From the NCBI GenBank assembly GCA_030568195.1, contig JAJLTO010000010.1, forward strand, positions 449,001 to 513,000: a stretch of DNA of 64,000 bases, written 5' to 3'. The translations under genes and the position numbers were made by a program. This DNA is from Dipodascopsis uninucleata var. uninucleata. Lineage: Eukaryota; Ascomycota; Lipomycetes; Lipomycetales; Lipomycetaceae. The notes under the pieces are model-generated. The model was not told where the DNA came from. It saw only the letters and a list, made by a program, of their open reading frames with translations, and did not search any database. Shown piece after piece: positions 10,548 through 20,677 of this stretch (the first letter of the stretch is position 1; each line of letters opens with the position of its first letter).

Positions 10548-13500
10548 CTATTCTTCTCTGAAAGGTCCGAGGCGTTGAGTTTTTGATCTCGAAACAGATT
10601 GTCCACCGAGTCGCATCTTACTCAAGCGCTTAGTCATATTGCCCATTTTACTAGCCAACCCAATCGTTCGTATACTCTGGCTCTTGGAAGAATTAATACT
10701 AGAAGCTGTAGAGTTAGGACCACTACTATCAGATGGACCAGCAATATTTACACCACTATTGCTATTGCTATGCGAGATTCCGATAAATGATGATGACAAA
10801 CCATCATATGGTCCTATACTGGAGCGGTGATTATGCACTGTTCCTTCAGTGGTAACACTGTTAGCAACTGTTCCAGACGGTGCTTCTGATTTTTCGCTTT
10901 GGCTTCGTCCGCTTCGACTGCTCTGCGATCTATGCAGGGGTAAAGTATTCTCCTGATTCGTTAAACTAGCCATTGATCGAGCACTTGCGGCTGTGTTTGT
11001 CATTGGCAATGACATTCCATAACGTCCATCAAGGTTGACTGTACTAGCATTCTTTGACGCTTCACCCGGTAATCGTCCGTAACTATCAAACACACTTCCG
11101 CTAAAACCGTCTATTATACTGCTACTACCATCTTCTTCTAGCTGTTGTAGCTCGTTCCTAAAATTCTTCTCCAGTAATACCACCAAGCTGTCATGCAGTG
11201 GCTTCAATGCAGGTACAACTACTTTACCGTGCACAATCAAGGCTCCTTTTAATACTGCAACGTGCCGAACTATCATTGCACGCAAATATTCTTGTTCATC
11301 AACAAGCAGGAATGGATAATTCTCGCCAAAGCCTTCAATGGTGTCTGTTTCCAATAGTTGTCTATATTGCCTTATTCCTCCGTTCACAGGAGCATCAACT
11401 GATCCAGAAAGTAGCAGTGATAACTGTTGTGCAGCCGCACGCTTACGTTCATGTACATCTTCTGAATCTTCACCGGGTGCAGCCTTAGCATGAAGAGCAG
11501 CGTGAGCTCTTCTCGTCGCAAGCTCAATCTCCGCAGTCTTTTTTACAAGTATATTAGATGCACTTGCTAGTGGTGACATCTTCTCAACCTGTATGTCACA
11601 TATTTCACTTCGTCGAAGGATAGTTGGAAACGCCTCTCTGGTAATGAATATCGATTTCTCGACCCACATAAATACAGGAGAGACAGATGTACTCTGATTG
11701 GTTTTGATAGGTCTGGAAACAGAAAACCTGTTAAGGTCTCTCCTCAAGAAAAAATCGTAGACATGAGGTGGCAAACCAGACATAGACGTCGCTGCAGCAA
11801 GTGCAGGTGATGCCTCGGGAGTAACTGCAGTTATGTGTAAAAACTGACCTTCTTGTGAATCGAGTTCACTGCCAACCAGCGAACTTGTAGAGTTTAGAGA
11901 CGACGTAGACATATGTTTTTCATTCGCAGGGGCTTGGCTATTAGTTTGATTCTGCTGTTGGTTCTGTGAAGATAGTACAGTATTTGATGATATCACCTTT
12001 GACTCAGGATAAAGATTTTGCATACGTTCCGTAAATTCAGACAACTTCTCCCATCGATTTCCTTGCACAACGTATTGCTTGCCTCTTAAAGCCCTATGAA
12101 AGCCAGTACCCAGATATGCAACACGGAAAAATTGTGGTACAGGCTTCTGCATCGCATCGTAGGCGCCAGTGGACAAAATATCCCTGTATACTCTTGCAAT
12201 GGCAGCTGTTACATTAGTTAATTTGTCCAGAGAAAACGTAACTGTCGAATATTGCTCAGCAAGCTCTGTATAACCAGCTGTCATAAGCTCCGGAGAACCG
12301 CCTTCTGAAAAGTATTCGATCATACGTAGCGTCAAAGCTTCTCTGCGATCAAACTCCGTTTGAGCGGGGAAGTCAGGGTCAGTAGATGCTGGCAACATTG
12401 AATCAAGGCGCCAATCATACATGCGGGCGTGAAGCCCCAGAGTCAATCCTGCTTCTGTAAAATGACCACTGCGCTCATGCATGTACACGAGTTTATGTAC
12501 ATATCTGATAAAGGCGTCTTCTCTGTGTAGATCTTTAAGAAAATGCATCAAATTCAAAGTGCATAAAATACGATCATCATGATAGGCGTCACTTTCAGGT
12601 AGCGTGTGAAGATCAATCAATAAGTCGAGAAGACGAGACAAGGAACTTAAAAAGATATGTACCTGTTCGCTTAGAGGATCAGACCTGTCCGGAAACATAG
12701 ATCCCAGGGCATCAAGAAATGAGGCTTTTGAGAATGCATCCGATTGCAGTGAATCCCTGTTTTGAAACATATCATCTAAAGAATCTACAATATCACATCC
12801 AAGCTCCTGAATGCTTCCATGCTCAATCCATTCACAAATGATCATACTCATGAGTATCTTTACAGCTTCTTCACGTAAGCCTTCATGCCTTGAAGCCCAT
12901 AATTCGACTATATGGCTGATCATTCCATTCTCACCACACCATTTGTTAGTGATGAAACGCGTCTGATAGCCACATACTCGCTCTAAACCGTACACATTCA
13001 AGCCTTCCTTTACGGGGTCCCCGATCGAATCCCACATTCGTCTTAAAAGAATAGCACCACGGGCTCGAACATCACCAGTTATAGCCCACACAGCGCCACG
13101 CTTCTGAGGACCAAAGTTCTCAATTTCTAGGGCCGGAGAACCAACTAAACGCACACTGGTCTCAAAAAACATCCGCCACAGATCATCCTGAAATAGCACA
13201 TTTGGTGTTTCGGGTAGGAAATATTCGAGTAGCACCAGAGCCATAAACTCTAGGCATTGCAAAATAGCACGATGACAGAACATTTGAACAGACAACCAAT
13301 GTTTTGGAAAGGCTTTACCATCCAAAATCGCTACGCACATTCGAAGTACATCAGTAATATATGATGTAGCTTCGTAATCTTTCAGCTCACGTCCAATGCT
13401 ACTAGTAGCAGACACTTCGTAAGTAGAAAATTCTGCCAATATAGCTATAGGCAGAGTCAATTCGATCAGTGTCTCATCGAAAGGTTCTTTATAAATCATT

Positions 13501-16430
13501 CCAGAATCAACAGGCTTAGGCATAGGAAATGGAAACGTCTCAGGAAATAATGCACTGTATTCATTCCTAAACTTTACACCACCACGTGCCGAGAACTCAT
13601 CTAAAAGAAGACAGAACGTTGACGCCAGACAAGGCATAAGTTTGACATAAAGTATACAGGTGTCTTGCTCATTGTTGCGCAATGGCCATAGAACATGAAA
13701 TTGGTGAGCCAAAACAGAGCAGATCAGACGCGTTTGTTGAATGAAAGATTGCCATACGGGTCTTGACATGTTACTTGGAGGACGCGCTGAAAGCAGTAAC
13801 AAAATCCAAGCGATAGTATGCTCTGCAAGAATATTTCTATTAGACTTTTTCTCAACATCACGGAATAACCAGAGAGCGGAATATTTTTGTATAAGAGTCA
13901 GACGGTACGATATAAGCTTGGGAGCTTCTTCAAAACTGCCTCCTGTGAAATCAGAACAAGATTTCATGAAGTCAAGAGCCATATTAACAATATCCTCTTC
14001 TTCAAAAATATCACGAATTTCTGGCAAATATGAGTGGAAATGCTGTAGCAGATGTGTCTGGTTTATTACGACTGTTTGCTTGTCGACCTGAGACGCCGTA
14101 GGAGATTGCTCGATCATGCGACAGAACTGAGCAAAAGTGCCTTTCAGTGTTTGGGACAAGCTTCCCAGTTCAACCATGACCGAGGACCTTGACTGATGTA
14201 TTCTCCATGCAGCACCAATAAATCGGAATAGATATTTACCAACCTTAAGCATATCTCGAACTTGAGAACTATAGTCGGGTGACAAGTGAAATGAAAGCAA
14301 CCGACTAATACTCTTCGTTAGAGGTGCCAGTGATACTGGATAGTTGAATTGTTCAGTGACATACTCATCAAGTGCTACATTATGACCTCGGTCCACTACT
14401 ATCTTCATAACGTGAACCAAAGCAGTTAATGTTACATCTTCCACTTCATTGTCACCCGCCTTCCAAGCTAAAATTCCAAACAGAGAATCTAGGACTTCTC
14501 GAAGAAGCTTAACAACTTCATGTTGATCTACATAAGCCATCTGACGTAGTACCTTAAGAAGAGTACGATCATTGTCTTTCATGTTTCGCGTTTTGCGCCA
14601 CCGAATAAGTCCCAGTAAAACTGCATCTGCAGAAAATTCTGTAGAGGCTAGCTGAGTAGATACTGTAATTTCACCAGACGGTTGTGGACTAGAAGAAAGT
14701 ACCATAGGCAAGGTTCGAGAACCATCAGAAAGAATTACATCGTCTTCCCACAGAGGTAGAACAGCACGACCCAAAATAACACCATCAGATACACAGACAA
14801 TAGTGATCATAATAGCATCATCCTTGACTAAGGGTGATACTTTCACAAACTCGTTAATTAGACTCTGCTTTGAAACAGCACATGAAGTCCATTGTGGCTC
14901 GCCGTCATGATCGGCGACGGTAGACGAAAATCTCAGATTTCCAGATTTTGAAGTCAAAGTAATTGCATATAGGAAGTTTGGCTTCAAATTAAGCATAGGC
15001 GAGAATACCGCTCCACTTATAGTCACATAGATCTCATCTCTGCGAGACGAAAAGGAAGCAGTAGCTGTTGAGAGCATACTACCAATTTGTAATGAAGGAT
15101 CACCAAATACTAGAGGTGAAGATTTGATCAAAAGTTCTGAATTAACACTGGCAAATCCTCGTACAGAGAAATGCAGCTTATCCAGTGAATGATAACGCTT
15201 GATCCCTTCACCTGCTCCTTTTATAAGCCTGTTTCGTAAAGTACCCCATCCTCCATTATTTTCCTGTGGAGTTCCCTGCTGATTTGGGATAGAAGCAAAA
15301 AGCCGTACAGGTAGAATACGGTCTGTTTCAGCTAGTTCGCGAAGCGCACGCCCGACATCCATGACACCAATAACAACACCCTGTCTAACGCGACCTGCAG
15401 GTGTGTCAATAGATTCATAAACTTCAACGACTAGGTAAAAATCATCTTTAGCATAATACTGAGGCAAATCAGGAAAGAGAGCTCTTGTTTCCTTGCCATT
15501 GACATCACCGACCGAGCAAGCTTCTGTTACTGGACCTTTCTTGGTACAAAGATATATGCGAGTATTCCACGACGGATCAAACGAGTTGTAGTCATCAAAC
15601 TTTACCAGCAAATGATATAAATCTTTATCGCCAGACAAAGTGATACCACTATTAGATAACTTAGAATGGCGACCTACTCGCCTGTTATTATCTTTTAATC
15701 GCCTTAAGGCAGTAGAGGCATGGGTATCTAAAGCCATTGCTACCTGATTTCGATAGAAAGTTACAAGATCGTCGACACCAGTATCAATTGCCCCGGTTTT
15801 TTCATTACGAACTATCACTTCACCACTGGAAAGTTTGTTACCACGAACTAGATTCCATACGGACTCCTTGATAGCTGCACGGCGTTCATTTTCTGTTAAC
15901 AAATCAAGGCAGATGGCCTTTCTAGTACTCGAAAGTTCGTTAGTGAGAGCATGCAATATAGCAAAGTTACTGTTTAAATGTTTTCGGAATATTTTGGCTA
16001 TGCTAGCTGTCCATTCTTCGAGAGCATTGGAAATTTCATATATAAGTGGAAGATTGTTCTCTGCTTCCGATGTTGTGACCAGTGACGGCAAAGGTGGAAG
16101 CGACCTTCTATCTGGTAATTCTGTGGGGGGCGTTGAAGGTGGCTCCTCTGTCAATGAAATAGCAAATGCAGGAACAATACCAACATACACGCGCTTTTCG
16201 GGCAACTTATTCTCATTTTGAATGTCAAGAGGAGGAGAAGTTAGCAGATAGCCACGATACCACGTCGGCGATGCCCTAGACGACTGCTCAAATACGTATA
16301 TAGTGTCGCCTAATCGAACTGGTAAAGCACTAGCAATAGAGGATGATGCAGGATTATATGATTGTTTGGCAACAGCTCTAATAGGTCTAGATAAAGGATA
16401 CCATGTCCCAACTCCAACTGAGGCCACCAT
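10548..16430 (-). CDS. DCK1: DOCK/CDM-family Rho guanine nucleotide exchange factor, Dck1-like
   Basis: A single 1960-residue frame. CDM proteins activate Rho-family GTPases through a C-terminal DHR-2 domain; yeast Dck1 works with the ELMO protein Lmo1 upstream of Rho5 in cell-wall, oxidative-stress and mitophagy signalling. The N-terminus (about residues 8-65) resembles the SH3 domain typical of this group (SYNP, then WYRGYLLT). A C2-like DHR-1 domain lies near residues 470-620 (RDEIYVTISGAVF). DHR-2 covers about 1270-1760 and shows HKLVYMHERSGHFTEAGLTL, LRMIEYFSEGG, the FRVAYLGTGF and LRGKQYVVQG elements, and the late MWVEKSIFITREAFP block. The last ~200 residues are Ser/Asn-rich and end in a basic stretch, a plausible membrane or SH3-partner region. 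Length matches fungal Dck1. No intron is needed. The start is the first ATG before the SH3-like domain. Confidence 0.9.
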   Translation of the reverse strand: MVASVGVGTWYPLSRPIRAVAKQSYNPASSSIASALPVRLGDTIYVFEQSSRASPTWYRGYLLTSPPLDIQNENKLPEKRVYVGIVPAFAISLTEEPPSTPPTELPDRRSLPPLPSLVTTSEAENNLPLIYEISNALEEWTASIAKIFRKHLNSNFAILHALTNELSSTRKAICLDLLTENERRAAIKESVWNLVRGNKLSSGEVIVRNEKTGAIDTGVDDLVTFYRNQVAMALDTHASTALRRLKDNNRRVGRHSKLSNSGITLSGDKDLYHLLVKFDDYNSFDPSWNTRIYLCTKKGPVTEACSVGDVNGKETRALFPDLPQYYAKDDFYLVVEVYESIDTPAGRVRQGVVIGVMDVGRALRELAETDRILPVRLFASIPNQQGTPQENNGGWGTLRNRLIKGAGEGIKRYHSLDKLHFSVRGFASVNSELLIKSSPLVFGDPSLQIGSMLSTATASFSSRRDEIYVTISGAVFSPMLNLKPNFLYAITLTSKSGNLRFSSTVADHDGEPQWTSCAVSKQSLINEFVKVSPLVKDDAIMITIVCVSDGVILGRAVLPLWEDDVILSDGSRTLPMVLSSSPQPSGEITVSTQLASTEFSADAVLLGLIRWRKTRNMKDNDRTLLKVLRQMAYVDQHEVVKLLREVLDSLFGILAWKAGDNEVEDVTLTALVHVMKIVVDRGHNVALDEYVTEQFNYPVSLAPLTKSISRLLSFHLSPDYSSQVRDMLKVGKYLFRFIGAAWRIHQSRSSVMVELGSLSQTLKGTFAQFCRMIEQSPTASQVDKQTVVINQTHLLQHFHSYLPEIRDIFEEEDIVNMALDFMKSCSDFTGGSFEEAPKLISYRLTLIQKYSALWLFRDVEKKSNRNILAEHTIAWILLLLSARPPSNMSRPVWQSFIQQTRLICSVLAHQFHVLWPLRNNEQDTCILYVKLMPCLASTFCLLLDEFSARGGVKFRNEYSALFPETFPFPMPKPVDSGMIYKEPFDETLIELTLPIAILAEFSTYEVSATSSIGRELKDYEATSYITDVLRMCVAILDGKAFPKHWLSVQMFCHRAILQCLEFMALVLLEYFLPETPNVLFQDDLWRMFFETSVRLVGSPALEIENFGPQKRGAVWAITGDVRARGAILLRRMWDSIGDPVKEGLNVYGLERVCGYQTRFITNKWCGENGMISHIVELWASRHEGLREEAVKILMSMIICEWIEHGSIQELGCDIVDSLDDMFQNRDSLQSDAFSKASFLDALGSMFPDRSDPLSEQVHIFLSSLSRLLDLLIDLHTLPESDAYHDDRILCTLNLMHFLKDLHREDAFIRYVHKLVYMHERSGHFTEAGLTLGLHARMYDWRLDSMLPASTDPDFPAQTEFDRREALTLRMIEYFSEGGSPELMTAGYTELAEQYSTVTFSLDKLTNVTAAIARVYRDILSTGAYDAMQKPVPQFFRVAYLGTGFHRALRGKQYVVQGNRWEKLSEFTERMQNLYPESKVISSNTVLSSQNQQQNQTNSQAPANEKHMSTSSLNSTSSLVGSELDSQEGQFLHITAVTPEASPALAAATSMSGLPPHVYDFFLRRDLNRFSVSRPIKTNQSTSVSPVFMWVEKSIFITREAFPTILRRSEICDIQVEKMSPLASASNILVKKTAEIELATRRAHAALHAKAAPGEDSEDVHERKRAAAQQLSLLLSGSVDAPVNGGIRQYRQLLETDTIEGFGENYPFLLVDEQEYLRAMIVRHVAVLKGALIVHGKVVVPALKPLHDSLVVLLEKNFRNELQQLEEDGSSSIIDGFSGSVFDSYGRLPGEASKNASTVNLDGRYGMSLPMTNTAASARSMASLTNQENTLPLHRSQSSRSGRSQSEKSEAPSGTVANSVTTEGTVHNHRSSIGPYDGLSSSFIGISHSNSNSGVNIAGPSDSSGPNSTASSINSSKSQSIRTIGLASKMGNMTKRLSKMRLGGQSVSRSKTQRLGPFREE

Positions 16431-19204
16431 GTCTCAATACGCTAAAGCCAACTGCAGAGTTGTATGACTTTATGCTGGGCCTATATGGTAATCAGGGGTT
16501 AACCTACTGTAAAGGGCGATAGACAATTAGAAAAATCATAGACTCACGATGAACTTATGTAACAATTAATAATACCAGAAACCAGTCTTCTGCACGTGTC
16601 TGCCGATACAGTACGTTCAGCCCTCTGCTTTGCTTATGAGTATCACGTTGGCGATTTAATATGTATGTCGATGATAGGCTGATGATTGTGATACTCGCTT
16701 AGAACTCTTTGTGCAAATGATTCCACTTACTGAATACCTAAACAAGGCAGCAATAAATCTCTTATGAAACAAGGTCAAAGTCTTTTTAGATAAGACTTCT
16801 ATTATGAAAGACAAAAATTAATGACCCAGAACAGCACTTATATGCTAAAGTCACGATTTGTCGAACAAGCAGCCGGTAGCAGCTGTCGTACTCCTAGATG
16901 TTCTTCTATAATGATGACAAGAGCACAGTTATGTTCAATAATATTTTATATATTTAAAAAGGATTAAACCCCGTCCTGCCGTATTATTCTCCTTTAGGAA
17001 CGAATCATTGAGGGTTAAAGATTACTATGCTGCCTAAAAGTAGTGCTAAACTCTATGTGTCAATTAATATGAAACCGAATTCGTCTAAAGATATGCTTAC
17101 CTCTCTTTCAGGAGAGAGTAGTCAAAGACGCCAGAATTTTTAGCAAGTAGAGAAAAACCAGATACTGCAGTACTGAGGAAAAGAAAGAAAGAAGAGGACT
17201 GAATATAGAGATCGGTAGACGACGAACGGAGTGGTGATGGACGAGCGTTCCTGACACGCACAATGGAATGGATATCAAAAAAAATTTATTATACATGCAT
17301 ACATAACGCTGCAAATTAATGTAATACATGATCTCTTAATAATTGAATTGAATACTGCTCGCTAAGTGAATAACTTACTGGCTCTTTAGAATGATTAATG
17401 TCAAATATCTCTATTAATGAGTAATATTCAATTACAGATATGCGGCCATGGCAGCTATGACAAAGAGGTTACTCAAGTTCTCGCGAACCTTACACATGCT
17501 CTTGGGTATATTACAAATTAGATTACCGCTTGAAATTTATTAACGTACGATATGCACCAAGTGCATATCGTACGTGTATATCCCTTCTACTCAATACAGT
17601 AAAGTACAAATTCGACATGCAGCTGTATAGCTTCATTGTCTTGCATTAATTACGGAAAAATAGGTTTGTGCTCTACACTCTCACGCTTCACACGAGAGTA
17701 AGTAGCTAGCTTCAGTACATACAATCAAAAATATATTAAATAAAGTGCAATGTAGTCAATTAGAGGGGGGCCACACCGAACCAGGATACTATTCCGTAAT
17801 TGAATATTGTAGCTTATACGCTGCATGAAAAAATTAGTTTACTAGTAATAATTCGAAGGGAAATTAAATACTACTAATGTTTTTTATCCGAGCACAAAAG
17901 TATTGCCTGATCTTCACCAAGCGAAAGTGTGCTCTAATGATAAGTTCATCTCTTGGTTACATTAACAGATGTGGCACATTAAAAATACCTAAGAACGATG
18001 ATAGTCTGCTTGTGACTCAAAAATTTAATTAGAGGCACCTTAGGTATCGACAGGAGAACAAAGAACAAAGGTATGAAGTCAAAGGCTGCCAATGATCGTT
18101 GGCGAACAAGCCAGTTTAATTATTTATCAAGCTGGCAGCTTGTAGCCAACCTCTGGTCACACAGACGATGCTATGTAGAAGTACACGTCTATGAAACTTT
18201 AAATCCTAATATATTCCACATGATACTTAAAACATTCGGAGACGACATGACTGCTGACGTCCCGTTTAGCCCGTCTTGACGTCGCGTATGGCTTACGCTT
18301 CTTCAATACAATCAGTTTGCTTGACCAGTACTTCTATATTTGATTATAAAACAGTCATGCTGCTGAGTCAGATAATCTTCTATTCTGCTGCATCATTTCG
18401 ATGATGGTGACAGTTACTGAATCGCTCGTGCAACGCGAGTCTACTATTACTACCTGAATTTTAGTCCATTCGTCGGCAATGACGTATGCATCACTGCGAC
18501 GACAGAATCCAAGCAAAGTAGCAGGCCAGACCAAATGTGCAATCGTTCACGCATTCTTAATTTGCTTTTCAGCGCAGGAGACGACACAGACACTTTAGTG
18601 TTTGGGACCAGAGCCCTTATTAAACTCAATTGGCGTTAGACTACATATTTCTCTAATATATGCAGCTGCAAAGTTACTATAGTGCACATAAGGTTTAATT
18701 AATCATAACAGTATATTAACTTGATTTCATTGCTCGCTGCTTGTTCAGTTATATCTGCTTCTCAGGCTAGTCAGCATCTCTAATCTCGCCAACATGGTGA
18801 GGTCCGAGCCCAAATCGCGTATCATAGAAGGAAAGCAGAACTCGCTTTCACTATGCTACTGTTCTCAATATAATAGGAATTATGGATGGATAGCCTTACA
18901 TAATAAGTATTAGACTCACTAAATTGATATCTAGTTCGTATTGTAGGACTCCAGATGACACATGATGAAATGTAATGTTTTCGTCAGTGCCGTCCATTTT
19001 AAGCAAGCTTGGATCACCATTCTGTGATTGACAAAACGAGCGCTATATAAATGAAGATAAGCAATCACTGATAATGAACTAGTATTCAATTTAATAATAG
19101 CGAATGCTCGCTAAAAGCCACTTGAATGCGAAGTACTCAGCTATATTACTCTTCGAAATATTTAGACATAATCCATTTTTATACTCATCATAATCAAATC
19201 CATT
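16431..19204. other. 2.8 kb interval without a recognised gene
   Basis: This lies upstream of the DOCK gene and downstream of the methyltransferase gene. Only short frames occur (67-73 codons at 17108-17329 and 18073-18279), none with a recognisable motif. The part nearest 16430 should hold the DOCK promoter. The one striking element is the perfect 15-bp inverted repeat at 17543-17575. Confidence 0.55.
17543..17575. repeat. Perfect 15-bp inverted repeat with 3-nt spacer
   Basis: The arm ACGTACGATATGCAC (17543-17557) is followed by CAA and then by its exact reverse complement (17561-17575). By simple counting, a perfect 15-bp inverted repeat with so short a spacer is not expected by chance in 64 kb. 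It could be a binding site for a dimeric regulator, a cruciform, or the stem of a small RNA. It lies about 1.1 kb upstream of the DOCK start and 1.6 kb from the methyltransferase stop. Confidence 0.85.
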
Positions 19205-20188
19205 CTAAGATGTTATGCCGTGGGCCGCAATAAAGTGCAATGTAAACGTTTTGTTCTGTATATTAGAACCACTACTACTGCTGCTGCTGCTGCCGCCACC
19301 ACCACTACTACTACTTCCAGCGCAAATTCTGTAACTACCATTTCCAACCGATTTCCAATTACTGTTGTCATATGACATGAAATTTGACGTTCCGGAATGG
19401 TCAACGTAGGAGTCTTCATCTGCGCTTGCGTAAAAATAATCCTCGGACTCTTCTGCGTTGTACTGATTTCTATCATATCTCCTGTATAATTTCACACCAT
19501 CATCTAGATTACTGTCACCGATCGTCACTGGAAGCTTAAAAGCAGTTTCTACCACTATTCTTGCAAACTCCGTCGTATTGTTGAAAGCTTGAAATAACTC
19601 ATCTGGTTTTATACCACCCAGGTGAATACAAGGAGATCTGCAATCTCGGCGACGAAGTCGTGGATTCGTATAAAGTTCCCTTGATGAATCTGTCAATTGT
19701 AAATCTATTATTGCTAAGATGCCGCCATGGGGTCTAAGTAACTTTGCCAATATTTGCGTTAGCTTTTGAAAATTATCAACATGATGGTAAGCCATTCCAC
19801 ATATAATAACATCAATAGGACGACCGCTGCACGCCTCGTTCAAAGAGCATACTTTTGGTGCTGGCTTGGTTTCTTCGTCATTTTCACAGATAACCATTTC
19901 ATAGGTGCCATTGTTATTTTCATTATGTGTAAACACATCACCAGCCAGAGCACACATCTCGGTAAAATCCAATCCTTGGTCACGAACTTTGCAATTAAAT
20001 GCTTTGACCATATCTCGATCCTGGTCGATTCCAACGATTCGACCTATGCGCTCATCTGCTATTAGCATACGCGACAACAGTCCATTTCCGCAAGCATAAT
20101 CTATTACAGTAAGATCTTCAGCATCTTCAGGGATAATATCTAGCAAGAAATTTGAAGCAAGTTCCCTTGCTTTTCTTGCATTTGCCAT
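19205..20188 (-). CDS. Class I SAM-dependent methyltransferase, substrate unknown
   Basis: A 327-residue protein with a Rossmann-type methyltransferase fold. Motif I is VIDYACGNGLLSRML (about residues 28-42), the acidic end of strand 2 is IVGIDQD, and DVIICGMAYHHVDN followed by LLRPHGGILAIIDL are motifs IV-VI. This arrangement is common in fungal small-molecule methyltransferases that act in the cytosol, but the substrate is not evident. A stop codon lies just upstream of the ATG in frame, so the start at 20188 is well defined unless an upstream exon exists. The C-terminus carries a Ser/Gly tract encoded by trinucleotide repeats near 19262-19318, probably a disordered and length-variable linker. 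The neighbouring UBP16-like gene lies in the same direction 489 bases upstream. Confidence 0.75.
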   Translation of the reverse strand: MANARKARELASNFLLDIIPEDAEDLTVIDYACGNGLLSRMLIADERIGRIVGIDQDRDMVKAFNCKVRDQGLDFTEMCALAGDVFTHNENNNGTYEMVICENDEETKPAPKVCSLNEACSGRPIDVIICGMAYHHVDNFQKLTQILAKLLRPHGGILAIIDLQLTDSSRELYTNPRLRRRDCRSPCIHLGGIKPDELFQAFNNTTEFARIVVETAFKLPVTIGDSNLDDGVKLYRRYDRNQYNAEESEDYFYASADEDSYVDHSGTSNFMSYDNSNWKSVGNGSYRICAGSSSSGGGGSSSSSSSGSNIQNKTFTLHFIAAHGITS

Positions 20189-20677
20189 GTTTTACTTTAG
20201 CTGATGTATTAGACTGTGTGATTAGTGTTAGTCTAGGACTTGCTCCCGTTGACTATCTATTCGTTATGTCCCGTTTACCAAACAAATAGTATTTCATGTA
20301 AATTTTTTTTTACAGCAAAGAACTTGCATCCGTCGTCTTAAATAATTAAAATAGAAGCAAATTAGAAAAATTCATAATAATGATATAAAGTAAGCTTGCC
20401 TTTACTGGAGCTACACAACGCGATGATTGTTTAATCAACTGCATATATGAAATGATTCTACGCTCAGGATAGTTTGAACTAGGAAAAATTATGCAACTCT
20501 TGTATATATATATATATATATATATAGTCTGTCTACTTTACAGAAATATGAAATGTTTTGAAAGAATGAAATGATTTTTCAGATGAACCAAAGACAGTAT
20601 GTTAAGTAATGTAATGTACGTACCAAAGAAATGTATTGAAAAATGGTAAACTTCTAATTTCGCAATGGAGCATGACA
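20189..20677. other. Spacer with a (TA)12 repeat
   Basis: Intergenic DNA between two minus-strand genes. It holds an uninterrupted TA run at about 20503-20526 and is otherwise AT-rich. It should contain the methyltransferase promoter and the 3' flank of the deubiquitinase gene. No other gene is seen. Confidence 0.6.
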
